This document shows, piece after piece, positions 9,326 to 18,586 of a stretch of 64,000 nt of DNA (position 1 is the stretch's first letter; every line of letters begins with the position of its first letter). The DNA comes from Methylomonas albis (GTDB lineage Bacteria > Pseudomonadota > Gammaproteobacteria > Methylococcales > Methylomonadaceae): NCBI RefSeq assembly GCF_014850955.1, contig NZ_JACXSS010000001.1, positions 1,736,001-1,800,000 on the forward strand, written 5' to 3'. Both the position numbers and the translations under genes were made by a program. The notes under the pieces are model-generated. The model made no database searches, was not told the origin of the DNA, and saw nothing but the letters and a program-made list of their open reading frames with translations.

Positions 9326-11797
9326 CTAATATTGAATATTGATCGACCCTACGAAGGTACGGGGCTGGCCAAAGTCGGCATAACCGGCATTAAATCCGCC
9401 GGGGACAAAATAATTCGTAAATAGACCCGACACATATTGTTTATCCAATAGATTGTCGACGTTCAGTTGAGCAGTTATTTTAGCGTTCCCCACATCCACG
9501 CTATAAGCCGCCAACAAGCCGACCGTGGCATAGCCCGGCAGCGTAAACGCCGGGAAGCTGCAACAAGCCGTTTGTCCATCGCGTACCGTCACGCCACCGC
9601 CGAACTTGAAGCCCTGCAGATCACCGTCTTTGAGTTCGTAGGTACTCCATAGACTGCCGGTATTTCGGGGCACATTCCAAAAGCGCGTGCCAAGCGCCTG
9701 ATAACCCGTTTCCACAGTCTTAATGATTCGGGCATCGGTATTGGCGTAAGTGGCAATCACATTCCAGCCCGGCAAAATTTCCCCGGTAATATCCAATTCT
9801 GGCCCACGGCTACGCACGGCTCCCGTTAAAACCGAAAACCCAGGATGACTTAAATCAGAAGTGGGAACATTGGTTTTGGTTAGGTCGTAATATGCGAGCG
9901 TGGCGCGCAGGCGACCATCGAAAAATTCAGTCTTGATGCCGCCTTCGTATTGTTGGCCTTCGGTGGGCGGCACCGGTTTGTTATCAGGTGTGAAGGTAAA
10001 GGCGGTATTTACCCCAAAGCTTTCGACATAGTTAGCATACAAGCTAAGCCAGCTTTTGGGTTGCCACAAAATACCGACGCGAGGTGTAACGGCATCGTTG
10101 GATTGCACTGAAGGCAAGTTGAAATCAAAGCTGGGAAAATCAGCCAGGTGGTTTTGATGAAAATTTTGGTAGCGAATACCGCCCATCACGTGAAAGTTAT
10201 ACGGTAGTTTTATTTGGTCCTGGATATAAAGGCCGTACTGATCGGTACGGTTAGTATTCAAGACCATTGGAAATAGCGGCTGGGTAAAAGCGGTGCCAGG
10301 ATGCACCGGATTGAGAAGATTGATGTTTGACCGATCAGGATCGCTGACAGAATTGGCAAACACCGAGTCTATCCGATAATAGTCACCGCCCAAAAGCAAG
10401 GTATGACGCAGCCCGAAAGTATCGAAATGACCGGTTAGATCGACATTGGTAGAGTAGGTATTGTTCTGAGTACTGAAACTGTTCAATTGTCTGGACACAT
10501 CGACGCCGTCCGTTTCTTGTGGAAATACAAAATGCGGCTGGTCGATATTTTGTTGGTTAACCGAGAACCTATGTTTAATGGACCAATCATCATTAAATTG
10601 GTGGGACCAGTTGAAGCCGCCATAAATAGTTTCCGTAGTCGACGACGAGTAACCACCGTAATTGCGGTTGCGCGGTGTTTTGAAAATAGTGTCATTAAAT
10701 AGTGGCACAAACCCCGTGTCCAAGCCAAGATGCTGATGGTTGTATTCCAGCTCAAGGGTGGCCTGGGTCCGAGGGCTGATATTCCATTTCAGCACCGGTG
10801 CCAGAAACACATCGTCTTTACCAACAAATTCCCGAAACGAGCCACTGTTTTGATATGACATATTCATCCGATACAGCAAGGTGTCATCTTTAGTGATAGG
10901 TCCAGTCGCATCCAAGGTAGTGCGATAGAGGTCGTAGGAACCGAACTGCTGGTTCAAGGCATAATAGGGTGTAGACAGCGGCTGCTTGGTAATCACATTG
11001 ACCATGCCGCCAGGCTCGACCTGTCCATAAAGGATTGCCGCCGCGCCTTTCAACACCTCGACTGACTCCACGTTAGCCATTTGTCGGGTGGTCGCTCCTT
11101 GTTGAAGCCTAAAGCCATTGCGGAAAAAGGTTTCCGATTCAAAACCGCGCAGAAAAATGGATTGGTTGGTGCCGCCGAAACTAATGTTGCCGCTGCCATT
11201 GGTGTTGGTGGTGATACCGCTGACATTTTTTAAAGCCTGATCCAGCGTAATCACCTGCTGATCCTTCATCACCTGCTTGGAAACCACCTGCACATTCAAC
11301 GGTGTTTCCATGATCGGCGTGTCGGTCTTGGTGCCGGCGGTGGCATTGGGTAGCACGTAATCCGGGTTGTAAGGGTCGGTGGCGTCATAAATCGCCTTAC
11401 CGACGACATTAACTGCCGGCAGGGCTGTTGGCGATTGCCTGGTTTGCACGTCGGTTTTTCTTACCGGCATCTGATTCTGTTCCAGTACGATCAGGTTACC
11501 GTTCTTGATTTGATAGCCTAGGCCAGATTCGGCTAGAAGTCGATCCAGGCCTAGCCTGGGTGTATAGCTGCCGTTGAGGGCTGGACTAACTTTGCCGGCA
11601 ACCAGTTGGTCGTCATACAACAATTGCAAACCGCTGGCCTGGCTGAAATTTCGCAAGGCCTCCGCCAGCGCCTGGGCGGGGATGGCGAACGATTGTATTT
11701 CATTGATGGCGGCAGCATAGCCGGCATGGCTGGCGATGCAAAGCGCTACTGCTGCCAGTCCGGCATAGGGTTTGGTCCGTTTGTTCCGATGTTTCAT
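9326..11797 (-). CDS. TonB-dependent siderophore receptor 2 (STN domain)
   Basis: A receptor of 823 residues from the ATG at 11797, chosen because GGAGA stands nine bases upstream; an in-frame ATG at 11812 lacks a ribosome site. It has a signal peptide (LAAVALCIASHAGYAAA), an STN domain (FAIPAQALAEALRNFSQASG), a plug (ETPLNVQVVSKQVMKDQQVI, VEVLKGAAAILYG) and a barrel ending GSINIQY. Long stretches are nearly the same as receptor 1, including DATDPYNPDYVLPNATAGTK, so the two arose by duplication; ligand loops in the barrel differ. It lies downstream of its own sigma/FecR pair. Ferric-siderophore uptake is inferred from the family. Confidence 0.9.
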   Translation of the reverse strand: MKHRNKRTKPYAGLAAVALCIASHAGYAAAINEIQSFAIPAQALAEALRNFSQASGLQLLYDDQLVAGKVSPALNGSYTPRLGLDRLLAESGLGYQIKNGNLIVLEQNQMPVRKTDVQTRQSPTALPAVNVVGKAIYDATDPYNPDYVLPNATAGTKTDTPIMETPLNVQVVSKQVMKDQQVITLDQALKNVSGITTNTNGSGNISFGGTNQSIFLRGFESETFFRNGFRLQQGATTRQMANVESVEVLKGAAAILYGQVEPGGMVNVITKQPLSTPYYALNQQFGSYDLYRTTLDATGPITKDDTLLYRMNMSYQNSGSFREFVGKDDVFLAPVLKWNISPRTQATLELEYNHQHLGLDTGFVPLFNDTIFKTPRNRNYGGYSSSTTETIYGGFNWSHQFNDDWSIKHRFSVNQQNIDQPHFVFPQETDGVDVSRQLNSFSTQNNTYSTNVDLTGHFDTFGLRHTLLLGGDYYRIDSVFANSVSDPDRSNINLLNPVHPGTAFTQPLFPMVLNTNRTDQYGLYIQDQIKLPYNFHVMGGIRYQNFHQNHLADFPSFDFNLPSVQSNDAVTPRVGILWQPKSWLSLYANYVESFGVNTAFTFTPDNKPVPPTEGQQYEGGIKTEFFDGRLRATLAYYDLTKTNVPTSDLSHPGFSVLTGAVRSRGPELDITGEILPGWNVIATYANTDARIIKTVETGYQALGTRFWNVPRNTGSLWSTYELKDGDLQGFKFGGGVTVRDGQTACCSFPAFTLPGYATVGLLAAYSVDVGNAKITAQLNVDNLLDKQYVSGLFTNYFVPGGFNAGYADFGQPRTFVGSINIQY

Positions 11798-11833
11798 GCG
11801 GTCTGTCTCCATGGTTGTGCAGGTACAAACACG

Positions 11834-11869
11834 CAGACGAAACGGTGTAGCTAAAACCGGAAATTTTTT
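11834..11869 (-). promoter_or_regulatory. Candidate ECF-sigma promoter of receptor 2
   Basis: On the minus strand, an AAATTT block, 21 bases and CGTCTG match the arrangement upstream of receptor 1. It lies within 40 bases of the chosen start. The shared blocks suggest that sigma 1 and sigma 2 recognise similar sites. Confidence 0.4.
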
Positions 11870-11895
11870 TTATTGATTTGATGCCGTTGGAAAAC

Positions 11896-12828
11896 TCAGT
11901 ACAACGCGATCGGGTAACCATTGGCCTGAACCACCTTCAGGCCCAGCATTTCGGCGAGGACGAACAGATTGTTGTCGAGTTGCCGGATGTCGAATATCCC
12001 GCTGACCGGCCGGCCGGCAAGCTGTCGATTGAGTAAAAACAGGTGGCCGGAGCGGTAACGGTTGATTTCCTCGACCACTTGCTGCAAGGGCTTGGCGGTA
12101 AAGATCAGCTTACCATCCCGCCAGGCATTAACCTGTTGCAGATCGACGGCGGATTTTTGCATGATTTGTTCAGGTCCGGCGAATGTAAGTTGTTGGCCCG
12201 GTTTAAGAATATCCAGCATATCGCCATCCTTACTGACTTGCACGCTGCTTTCGAACACGGTCACTTTCAGCTCGCCGTTAACGCTGGCCACGCTGAAATC
12301 GGTACCCAAGGCCATCGCTTCCACAGCGCCGGACGCCATGATCAACGGTCGAGAAGGCGCATGGGCCACCTCAATCTCGGCTTCGCCTCGCAACAGCCTG
12401 ATGCGGCGCTGTTCGGGACTAAAATCGATGGCGACAGCGGTATCGGTATTCAGATGCAGGATGCTGCCGTCTTCCAGGCGCAGCGTTTTATGCTCGCCGA
12501 CGGCGGCAACGGCGTCGGCGTTGAGATTGTCGCGAAGTGCAGGGTAAATCGCCGATAGCATTACGGCCAGCAAGATGCTGGCAGCCGCCAGCAGCCTATG
12601 CCTATAAAAGGCGGTTTTACGTTGCATCGGGCCGGGTAATTGCGCAGCCTGGCCGATGGTTTGCCAGCGTTCCCGCATTGTGAAAAACCGCTGGCGGTGT
12701 GCCGGCGATATAGCTATCCAGCGACTGAATTGCTCTCTGTCCTCTCGAGTCACCGTCTGCGAATTGAACTTGGCAACCCAGGCCGCCGCCTCTTGATCCA
12801 GGGTGTATTGGGTTTTGTCGGATTTCAC
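11896..12828 (-). CDS. FecR-family anti-sigma/signal transducer 2
   Basis: About 310 residues from a GTG at 12828 preceded by GAGG seven bases upstream; a GTG at 12849 extends the frame by seven residues. It has an N-terminal DUF4880 domain (DQEAAAWVAKFNSQTVT, ISPAHRQRFFTMRERW), one helix (LLAAASILLAVMLSAIY), a FecR domain (LRLEDGSILHLNTDTAVAID) and an STN-like C-terminus. It is the inner-membrane relay between receptor 2 downstream and sigma 2 upstream. A 99-base gap separates it from the sigma gene, unlike module 1 where they overlap. Confidence 0.88.
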   Translation of the reverse strand: MKSDKTQYTLDQEAAAWVAKFNSQTVTREDREQFSRWIAISPAHRQRFFTMRERWQTIGQAAQLPGPMQRKTAFYRHRLLAAASILLAVMLSAIYPALRDNLNADAVAAVGEHKTLRLEDGSILHLNTDTAVAIDFSPEQRRIRLLRGEAEIEVAHAPSRPLIMASGAVEAMALGTDFSVASVNGELKVTVFESSVQVSKDGDMLDILKPGQQLTFAGPEQIMQKSAVDLQQVNAWRDGKLIFTAKPLQQVVEEINRYRSGHLFLLNRQLAGRPVSGIFDIRQLDNNLFVLAEMLGLKVVQANGYPIALY

Positions 12829-12927
12829 TATTCTGCCTCGGGTATACACAGCCTTAATCCCTTAGGCAAGCATGATGAATCGGATGACTATCGGTAGTAG
12901 ACGATCCGACTCGATCGTAACCGTAAA

Positions 12928-13509
12928 TCAATAATCGAAATCGTCCAGACGGGGCCGGCAATGCACCAAGGCCTTGGTGATGGACTTTTCCACCCAACTA
13001 ACCGATTTGCCCAACTTGCGGGCAATGTCGCGTTGCGATAGGCCGTCGATATGAAACAACCTGACTACTTGTTGCACCGGCGCCGGCAATTCCAGCAGCG
13101 CTAGCTGATAGGCTTGCAACAACTGGTGGTAGTGAATTTGTTCGATGGGCGAAGGGCTTAAGTCGGCATAATCAATGTCATCGGCCGCTTGCTCGATGAT
13201 GCAATTCCGATGGCGTTGCTGCTGGCGGCAATGGTCGATCAGCAGATTATTGGCCAGCCGGTTTAGATAGGCACTGGGATTTTGGATGACCGATAGATCG
13301 GGGATGCCAATTAGCTTCAGATAAATATCCTGCATCATCACTTCCACCAATTCGTCGGAGCGGGTATTGGCTTGCAAAAACGCCTTGAGTTCATGGCTGT
13401 AGACCGAATACAGCTGTTCAACCTGAACAGTATCGACGGCCGGTGCGTTGTCGCGGTTTTCCGCCAAATCAGGGATGCCGGGACAGGTGGTTATCGAACT
13501 CATTGACAT
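12928..13509 (-). CDS. ECF sigma factor 2 (FecI type)
   Basis: A 193-residue factor with region 2 (LYSVYSHELKAFLQANTRSD, SAYLNRLANNLLIDHCRQQ) and a region 4 helix-turn-helix (LSQRDIARKLGKSVSWVEKS). Two in-frame ATGs, at 13509 and 13503, are possible starts. It is closely similar to sigma 1, including the unusual region 2.2 (LVEVMMQDIYLKL), so modules 1 and 2 are a duplicated pair. It is expected to drive receptor 2. An inverted repeat 86 bases upstream may be its operator. Confidence 0.9.
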   Translation of the reverse strand: MSMSSITTCPGIPDLAENRDNAPAVDTVQVEQLYSVYSHELKAFLQANTRSDELVEVMMQDIYLKLIGIPDLSVIQNPSAYLNRLANNLLIDHCRQQQRHRNCIIEQAADDIDYADLSPSPIEQIHYHQLLQAYQLALLELPAPVQQVVRLFHIDGLSQRDIARKLGKSVSWVEKSITKALVHCRPRLDDFDY

Positions 13510-13594
13510 GGTATTACCAATCTTCCGATGAAAGGATTAGCGGCGATTCTAGCCAAAGGTCTGCGGGATTGCAATTTGTGGCAAGCCAGACTGG

Positions 13595-13628
13595 GCAAAA
13601 CGTTACGAACAGGTTTGTAACGTTTTGC
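13595..13628. promoter_or_regulatory. Perfect 12-bp inverted repeat upstream of sigma 2
   Basis: gcaaaacgttac, a 10-base spacer, then gtaacgttttgc. The arms match perfectly and lie about 86 bases upstream of the sigma 2 start on the minus strand. It could be an operator for a dimeric regulator or a hairpin between units. It does not resemble a Fur box. Confidence 0.4.
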
Positions 13629-13762
13629 TGAGGAAATTATATTTACGGCGACAGTAGCATGATGAAGGGTGGTTTAGCGCCTATGAATCCAGGAGTTAGA
13701 ACAACGCAGAAACAGTTGCCGAGCAAACCGCCTTTCCAAACGTAACAACAAGGCTTCGTTTT

Positions 13763-13787
13763 GGTGGATTGCTAAAGCAAATCCACC
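13763..13787. repeat. Short hairpin repeat in the gap after receptor 3
   Basis: ggtggattgct / agcaaatccacc pair almost perfectly around a short loop. It is of the same general type as the hairpin at 50754-50790 (gtggrcttt... tccacc) and may be a dispersed repeat. The gap 13510-13892 also holds a short run of acccg units at about 13860-13877 and no gene. Confidence 0.45.
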
Positions 13788-13892
13788 TTACAATTTAGGC
13801 GCTCGCTGTATGGTCGGACATCGTTGGTTTGAAACTTTCAGAGCGGGGTAACAAATCCCGACCCGACCCGACCCGATCCGTTCAGATTCGAA

Positions 13893-16397
13893 TTAAAACT
13901 CAACCTTTACCGATCCCATGAAAAATCGCGGCTGACCAAAGGTGGCGAACATGCCGCTTGGAGCGTCAATGCCGCCGCCGGTAAAATAATATTTGTTCAG
14001 GAGATTATTGATATTGAACGCTGTGGTGACCTTGGTTTTGCCAACTTTCAGACTATACGACGCCAATAAATCAATGGTGGCAAAGCCCTGTATGCTGGGC
14101 AATGGACGATTACAGCACACCAGTTGGGAGTCTTGCATATTAACCCCGCCACCAACTTTAAATCCCTTGAGGCTATCTTCTTGAAACTCATAGGTACTGA
14201 AAAAGCTGGCGGTATTCCGTGGAACGCCCCAATATCGGTCGCCGACACTAAGCGTGTCGAAAAACATAGCATTGTCTGAATTAGTTTTAACGATATTGAC
14301 CTGAGTATTGGCATAGGTAGCGATCATATTCCAACCTGGCAAAATTTCGCCCTGAATGTCCAGTTCCGGCCCTCGGCTGCGAATGGCTCCGACTGCAATC
14401 GAACAACGAACCCCACCACACAAGTGTGTTATATCGGGATCATTAGAGGCGACATTGGTTTTGGTTAAATCGTAATAGGCCAAGGTGGCGCGCAGACGCC
14501 CATCAAAAAATTCGGTCTTGATTCCGCCTTCGTATTGCTCGGCGCTGGTCGGTGCGATGCTGCCGCTGTTGGGCCAGGTTTTACCGGTGTTGGCACCAAA
14601 ACTTTCTGCATAGTTGGCATAGAGACTCAGCCAGTTTTGCGCTTGCCACAAGATGCCGACGCGGGGTGTAACAGCATCTTGTGTGGTAGGGTTTTGTTGA
14701 GTAGTTGTGCCAATGTAGTCTTGGGTAAAAGAGGTTTGGTGGATGTATTGATAACGAATGCCGCCCATCACATGGACGTTAAAGGGCAGTTTGATCTGGT
14801 CTTGGATATAAAGACCATATTGATCGGTCTTGTTGACACCCTTGAAATAACTCGTAGGATCAAGAATTGGCGGATTTCTACCAGGATGGACCGGATTGTT
14901 GACATCAATAGCGGAAATATTGGGAAGATCAAAGCTGCTCCATGCCAAATCGGTTGCATAGCTGCCTTGAGTGTCAATGCGAAAATAATCACCACCGATT
15001 AACAGTGTATGTTTCAGGCCGACTGTGTCGAAATGTCCGGTTAAATCAAGATTGGTGGAGTAGGTATCGTTGTTGGACGCCTGATTGAAATAATTTAAGC
15101 GATAAACTGTATCCGGTTTGCCGAAATGAAAAGCCGGATAAGTACTCTGAGGTATATGGCTATCCGCTAGATTGGCTGCCACACGATGCTTGATCGACCA
15201 GTCATCGTTGAATTGATGCGACCAGTTTAAACCTACAAAAATAGTATCCTGCTCGCCAGGCGAATACTCCCCGTAATTACGGCTACGGGGTATATTAATA
15301 GGATGGCCATTAACATTGGGTATAAAGCCGACATCAGTTCCAAACTTCTTATGTTGATATTCCAGCTCAAGCGTAGCCTGGGTCCTGGGGCTGATATTCC
15401 ACCTTAAGGTTGGTGCGAAGAACAGGCTGTCGTTGAAGACAAAATCCCGGAACGAGCCGCTGTTTTCATAGGAGAAATTGGTGCGATATAGCAAGGTATC
15501 GTCTTTGCTCAGCGGCCCGGTGGCATCTATGCTGGTGCGATACAAATCATAGGAGCCGAATTGTTGCTGTAAGGAATAATAGGGGGTTGCCAAGGGTTGC
15601 TTGGTGACGACATTCACCATGCCGCCGGGCTCAACCAGCCCGTATAAAATAGCCGCAGGGCCTTTCAGCACCTCGACGCTTTCCACGTTGGCCATTTCCC
15701 GGCTAAACGAACCGGAAGCACTATTACCCATCCCCGAGACACCTTGCAAACGGAAACCGTTGCGAAATATGGTTTCAGATGCAAATCCGCGCAAACTGAT
15801 TTGTTGGCTTGGGGTTCCCGGATTACCCGTACCGAATGCAAAACTCCCGGTGGTCACGCCACTAACATTCTTCAATGCCTGCCCCAAATTAATCACCTGC
15901 TGATCCTTCAACACCTGTTTGGAAATTACCTGCACGTTCAGCGGCGTTTCCATAATGGGTGTATCGGTCTTGGTGCCGGCTGTGGCATTGGGTAGAACAT
16001 AATCCGGGTTATACGGATCCAGTGCGTCGTAGATTGGTTGGCCGACCACTTTTACCGCTGGCAGGGTAGCGGGGTCGGCTTGATTAAATTGCTGATCGCC
16101 AGGCTTTATCGCCACTGCGTCGGCGGCAGTAAAGGTAAACGTCAGACCCGAGCCGACCAGCAGTTTTTGCAAAGCCTCTCTAGCGGTATACAAGCCGCTC
16201 ACGGCCTGGGTTCGACTGTTTTGTAAGGCATTGCGGTCGAACAGCATCTGTAATTCCGATTGCGCAGCCAAGGCATCCAGCGCATCGGCGGCGGATTGGG
16301 CCGGAATGTCAAAGCGGATGCTTTTATCTTCCGCAACCGCCAATTGCATTACCGCGCATAAACCGGTGCTGGCCAGTAACAAGCTTGTCGTCTTCAT
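13893..16397 (-). CDS. TonB-dependent siderophore receptor 3 (STN domain)
   Basis: A receptor of 834 residues from the ATG at 16397, which has GGAG six bases or so upstream and opens a signal peptide (MKTTSLLLASTGLCAVMQLA). It has an STN domain (FDIPAQSAADALDALAAQSE) that differs from those of receptors 1 and 2, a plug (ETPLNVQVISKQVLKDQQVI, VEVLKGPAAILYG) that is nearly the same, and a barrel ending VKVEF. The distinct STN domain fits its pairing with the more divergent FecR3/sigma 3. The AAATTT-CGTCTG pair seen before receptors 1 and 2 is absent upstream, consistent with a different sigma specificity. Confidence 0.9.
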   Translation of the reverse strand: MKTTSLLLASTGLCAVMQLAVAEDKSIRFDIPAQSAADALDALAAQSELQMLFDRNALQNSRTQAVSGLYTAREALQKLLVGSGLTFTFTAADAVAIKPGDQQFNQADPATLPAVKVVGQPIYDALDPYNPDYVLPNATAGTKTDTPIMETPLNVQVISKQVLKDQQVINLGQALKNVSGVTTGSFAFGTGNPGTPSQQISLRGFASETIFRNGFRLQGVSGMGNSASGSFSREMANVESVEVLKGPAAILYGLVEPGGMVNVVTKQPLATPYYSLQQQFGSYDLYRTSIDATGPLSKDDTLLYRTNFSYENSGSFRDFVFNDSLFFAPTLRWNISPRTQATLELEYQHKKFGTDVGFIPNVNGHPINIPRSRNYGEYSPGEQDTIFVGLNWSHQFNDDWSIKHRVAANLADSHIPQSTYPAFHFGKPDTVYRLNYFNQASNNDTYSTNLDLTGHFDTVGLKHTLLIGGDYFRIDTQGSYATDLAWSSFDLPNISAIDVNNPVHPGRNPPILDPTSYFKGVNKTDQYGLYIQDQIKLPFNVHVMGGIRYQYIHQTSFTQDYIGTTTQQNPTTQDAVTPRVGILWQAQNWLSLYANYAESFGANTGKTWPNSGSIAPTSAEQYEGGIKTEFFDGRLRATLAYYDLTKTNVASNDPDITHLCGGVRCSIAVGAIRSRGPELDIQGEILPGWNMIATYANTQVNIVKTNSDNAMFFDTLSVGDRYWGVPRNTASFFSTYEFQEDSLKGFKVGGGVNMQDSQLVCCNRPLPSIQGFATIDLLASYSLKVGKTKVTTAFNINNLLNKYYFTGGGIDAPSGMFATFGQPRFFMGSVKVEF

Positions 16398-16624
16398 GAA
16401 ATCTCCGTTCAGTAAAAGAAAAAATGGTGTTTCCATTCATTACCACGAATCGGCGATAGCAAAGTGGACAGCTGCGGAGAAAAAAAATGACGGACGAGAA
16501 AGTTTGGAGGAAAGGGCTTAGCGCTTGGTCCCGGTCCGGCGAGGGAATACGGCTTCAGACGAGCCAGTATCGACGGATACAAAGCTGATTTGAAATGTTC
16601 GGGGCGGGAGCGCGCCCCTCCCCG

Positions 16625-16845
16625 CTTAGTGAAAAATTACCCGACGGGGTGGTTTGGATGTCCGGCACCGACCAAGAAATATTCGGCGGGGTAGCACTGA
16701 TACGCGACGCTACCGAAAAATTGCTCGGCTGGATGCCTCCGAACCACAACACCGAGCAAATAATACCCGGCGGGATACTTCTGATACCCGGCGCCGACAA
16801 AAAATATTCGGCGGGGTGGTTCGGAACCCCGATACCGGGCAAATA
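16625..16845. repeat. Degenerate tandem repeat, period about 39-45 bp
   Basis: About five units begin near 16625, 16668, 16713, 16752 and 16794, with a partial one at 16835. Each starts ccgaN(n)aaaatattcgg-like and continues with gcggggtggttcgga-like sequence. The units at 16668 and 16794 are the most alike (ccgaccaagaaatattcggc and ccgacaaaaaatattcggc). The array lies between the receptor 3 start and the sigma-factor stub and seems to have replaced the rest of that gene. Confidence 0.7.
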
Positions 16846-16977
16846 GGCTTCCTGTACCAGATCTTCCAAGTAATGACTGCTGGTTTGTCGTTTGGCGAAG
16901 ACTAGCAATTCCTTGTTGTGGCGGCGGAACAGCAAATCGAGTAACCGGTTCTTAGGCAGAATAGTTGACTCTATAGC
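16846..16977 (-). pseudogene. Truncated ECF sigma factor (region 2 stub)
   Basis: Directly after the FecR3 stop, a frame reads LLDLLFRRHNKELLVFAK and then YLEDLVQEAYL, which are regions 2.1 and 2.2 of an ECF sigma factor with the canonical EDLVQEAYL motif. After about 35 recognisable residues the frame runs into the tandem repeat and loses similarity; no region 4 follows. This looks like the remains of a fourth sigma gene, probably disrupted by repeat expansion or insertion. Its classical region 2.2 differs from sigma 1 and sigma 2. Confidence 0.65.
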
Positions 16978-18006
16978 CTAGGCTCGGGCTTTCGATAGGC
17001 GGATGTGACGGGTATCGATCATCTCGGCTTTAATCGGAAAGCCGGCTTCCAGCGTTTCCATCAGCAACTGCAGGTTGGCGCTTTTGAAGGTGCCACTGAC
17101 TCGCAGCTCGTTCAACTTGGGATCGGCAACGATAAACGCCACATCGTGGTAACGGCTAATCTGAGCTAATACGTCGGGCAAAGGTAAATCAGCGAATACC
17201 AGCTTGCCATTTTGCCAGGCGGTCGCGTTGCGCACGTCGTGCAATGGACTTGCCAGCATTTGGCCGTTGTTGCCATACGCGGTGGCTTGCCCTGCGATTA
17301 ACACCGTGCTTGGGGTTTGCGGGGTGATCAGGGCGACTTTACCTTCGAGTATCGCCAGATCCACCCGGTTCGGCTGTGCATAAACGTCAAAACGAGTGCC
17401 GATGTCGCGGATCAGGCCGTTACCGGCCGCGACTTCCAACTCGCGGTTAGGGTCGTGTCGAATATCAAATAAGGCTTCACCTCGGATCAGGCTGATCTTT
17501 TGTCCACCCCATAGATCGCGGTCAATTGTAATTTCCGTATCCGTATTAAGTTGGATTTGTGAGCCGTCGGCCAAACTAATGGTCTTTTGTTCGCCTTTGC
17601 CGGTTTGATAAGCATGAACGCCAAATTGCTGAAATGCTTGCAGCCCGACAACGCCGATCAGTAGGCTGGCCGCCAAAGTTGCCGCTACTTTATTAAGCCG
17701 CTTTGATTCGACACCAGAACGTCCAGCTGCGCGATGTGAAGACCCTAACACGACGACATTATCGGATGGTTGCGGGCAATACATCTTGGCCGCGGCGCGC
17801 TGCGGAAAATCGAGTGCTTTGAAATCATCCATGTTTTGCCAGAGAGTTTTCAATTGCCGGTATTGCCGGTCATGCTCTGCATTTTCGGCCAGCCAAGCTT
17901 CCAGCGCCAAGTGGTCGGCGTCTGTCCAGTCGCCGGAATTTTGCGCGATCAACCACTCAATGGCTTGTTGACGGGGATTGCTGTTTGTTGGCGGGTCTGC
18001 AGACAT
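16978..18006 (-). CDS. FecR-family anti-sigma/signal transducer 3
   Basis: About 342 residues from the ATG at 18006 (MSADPPTNSNPRQQAIEWL). The frame stays open to 18099, but the upstream residues are not FecR-like. It has a DUF4880 domain (AIEWLIAQNSGDWTDADHLA), a helix near residue 105 (VAATLAASLLIGVVGLQAF), a FecR domain (ISLADGSQIQLNTDTEITID) and an STN-like C-terminus (LRVSGTFKSANLQLLMETLE). It lies downstream of sigma 3 and upstream of receptor 3, with the sigma stub in between. It is longer than FecR1 and FecR2 and clearly a different subfamily. Confidence 0.88.
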   Translation of the reverse strand: MSADPPTNSNPRQQAIEWLIAQNSGDWTDADHLALEAWLAENAEHDRQYRQLKTLWQNMDDFKALDFPQRAAAKMYCPQPSDNVVVLGSSHRAAGRSGVESKRLNKVAATLAASLLIGVVGLQAFQQFGVHAYQTGKGEQKTISLADGSQIQLNTDTEITIDRDLWGGQKISLIRGEALFDIRHDPNRELEVAAGNGLIRDIGTRFDVYAQPNRVDLAILEGKVALITPQTPSTVLIAGQATAYGNNGQMLASPLHDVRNATAWQNGKLVFADLPLPDVLAQISRYHDVAFIVADPKLNELRVSGTFKSANLQLLMETLEAGFPIKAEMIDTRHIRLSKARA

Positions 18007-18067
18007 ATCGGAACAATGCGCGTAGAGAGTTACAGTATACGACGGTTGATTTCGCGAATACTGGACA

Positions 18068-18586
18068 TTAAAGCTCTCCGCTATCCTGACGGTCAGCAAT
18101 ATGCGTCATCGCCTGAATCAGATAGCGGCAAACGCTTTTAGTGCATACGCCTAATTGTTCGGCGATTTGCACATGGCTCATGCCTTCGATTTTGTTGAGG
18201 ATAAATGCGTGTCGCTGTAACTCCGGCAGTTCGTCGAGCACGTTGAGAAAACGATCGAATCGCATCATGCCGTCGGTGATGTCTTCCGGCCCAGGCATTG
18301 GACAGGCCAATGCCTCCCAGTCATTGGCTTCCGTTTCCACGCCGTCTAAGTGTTGGTGCTTGCTCTTCCGCCAAGCATCAATGCTGAGATTGGCGATGAT
18401 CCTGAACAAAAACGAACGCGGCTCTCGGATGGTGGCCGATTCTTCACGCTGTAACAGATGTAGATAGGCATCTTGCAAAATATCGTCCGCGTCCTGTTGG
18501 CCTACCCGCTTGGTGGCGTAAGCCCGCAAATCAGCATGTTCCAATCCGATCAATTGTTCGACAAGGCGATGATTTTGGCTAGACAC
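18068..18586 (-). CDS. ECF sigma factor 3 (FecI type)
   Basis: A 172-residue factor starting with GTG at 18586 (MSSQNHRLVEQLIGLEHADL), with GAAAG just upstream. Region 2 contains DADDILQDAYLHLLQREE and RSFLFRIIANLSIDAWRK; region 4 contains MSHVQIAEQLGVCTKSVCRY. The motifs are canonical for FecI-like factors and unlike those of sigmas 1 and 2. It heads the third receptor module. Confidence 0.9.
   Translation of the reverse strand: MSSQNHRLVEQLIGLEHADLRAYATKRVGQQDADDILQDAYLHLLQREESATIREPRSFLFRIIANLSIDAWRKSKHQHLDGVETEANDWEALACPMPGPEDITDGMMRFDRFLNVLDELPELQRHAFILNKIEGMSHVQIAEQLGVCTKSVCRYLIQAMTHIADRQDSGEL

Noticed and set aside
13860-13880. Microsatellite of acccg units
   Set aside because: Only three or four copies; no evidence of function.
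16625-16845. CRISPR array
   Set aside because: Units are contiguous and degenerate without unique spacers; it is a plain tandem repeat.
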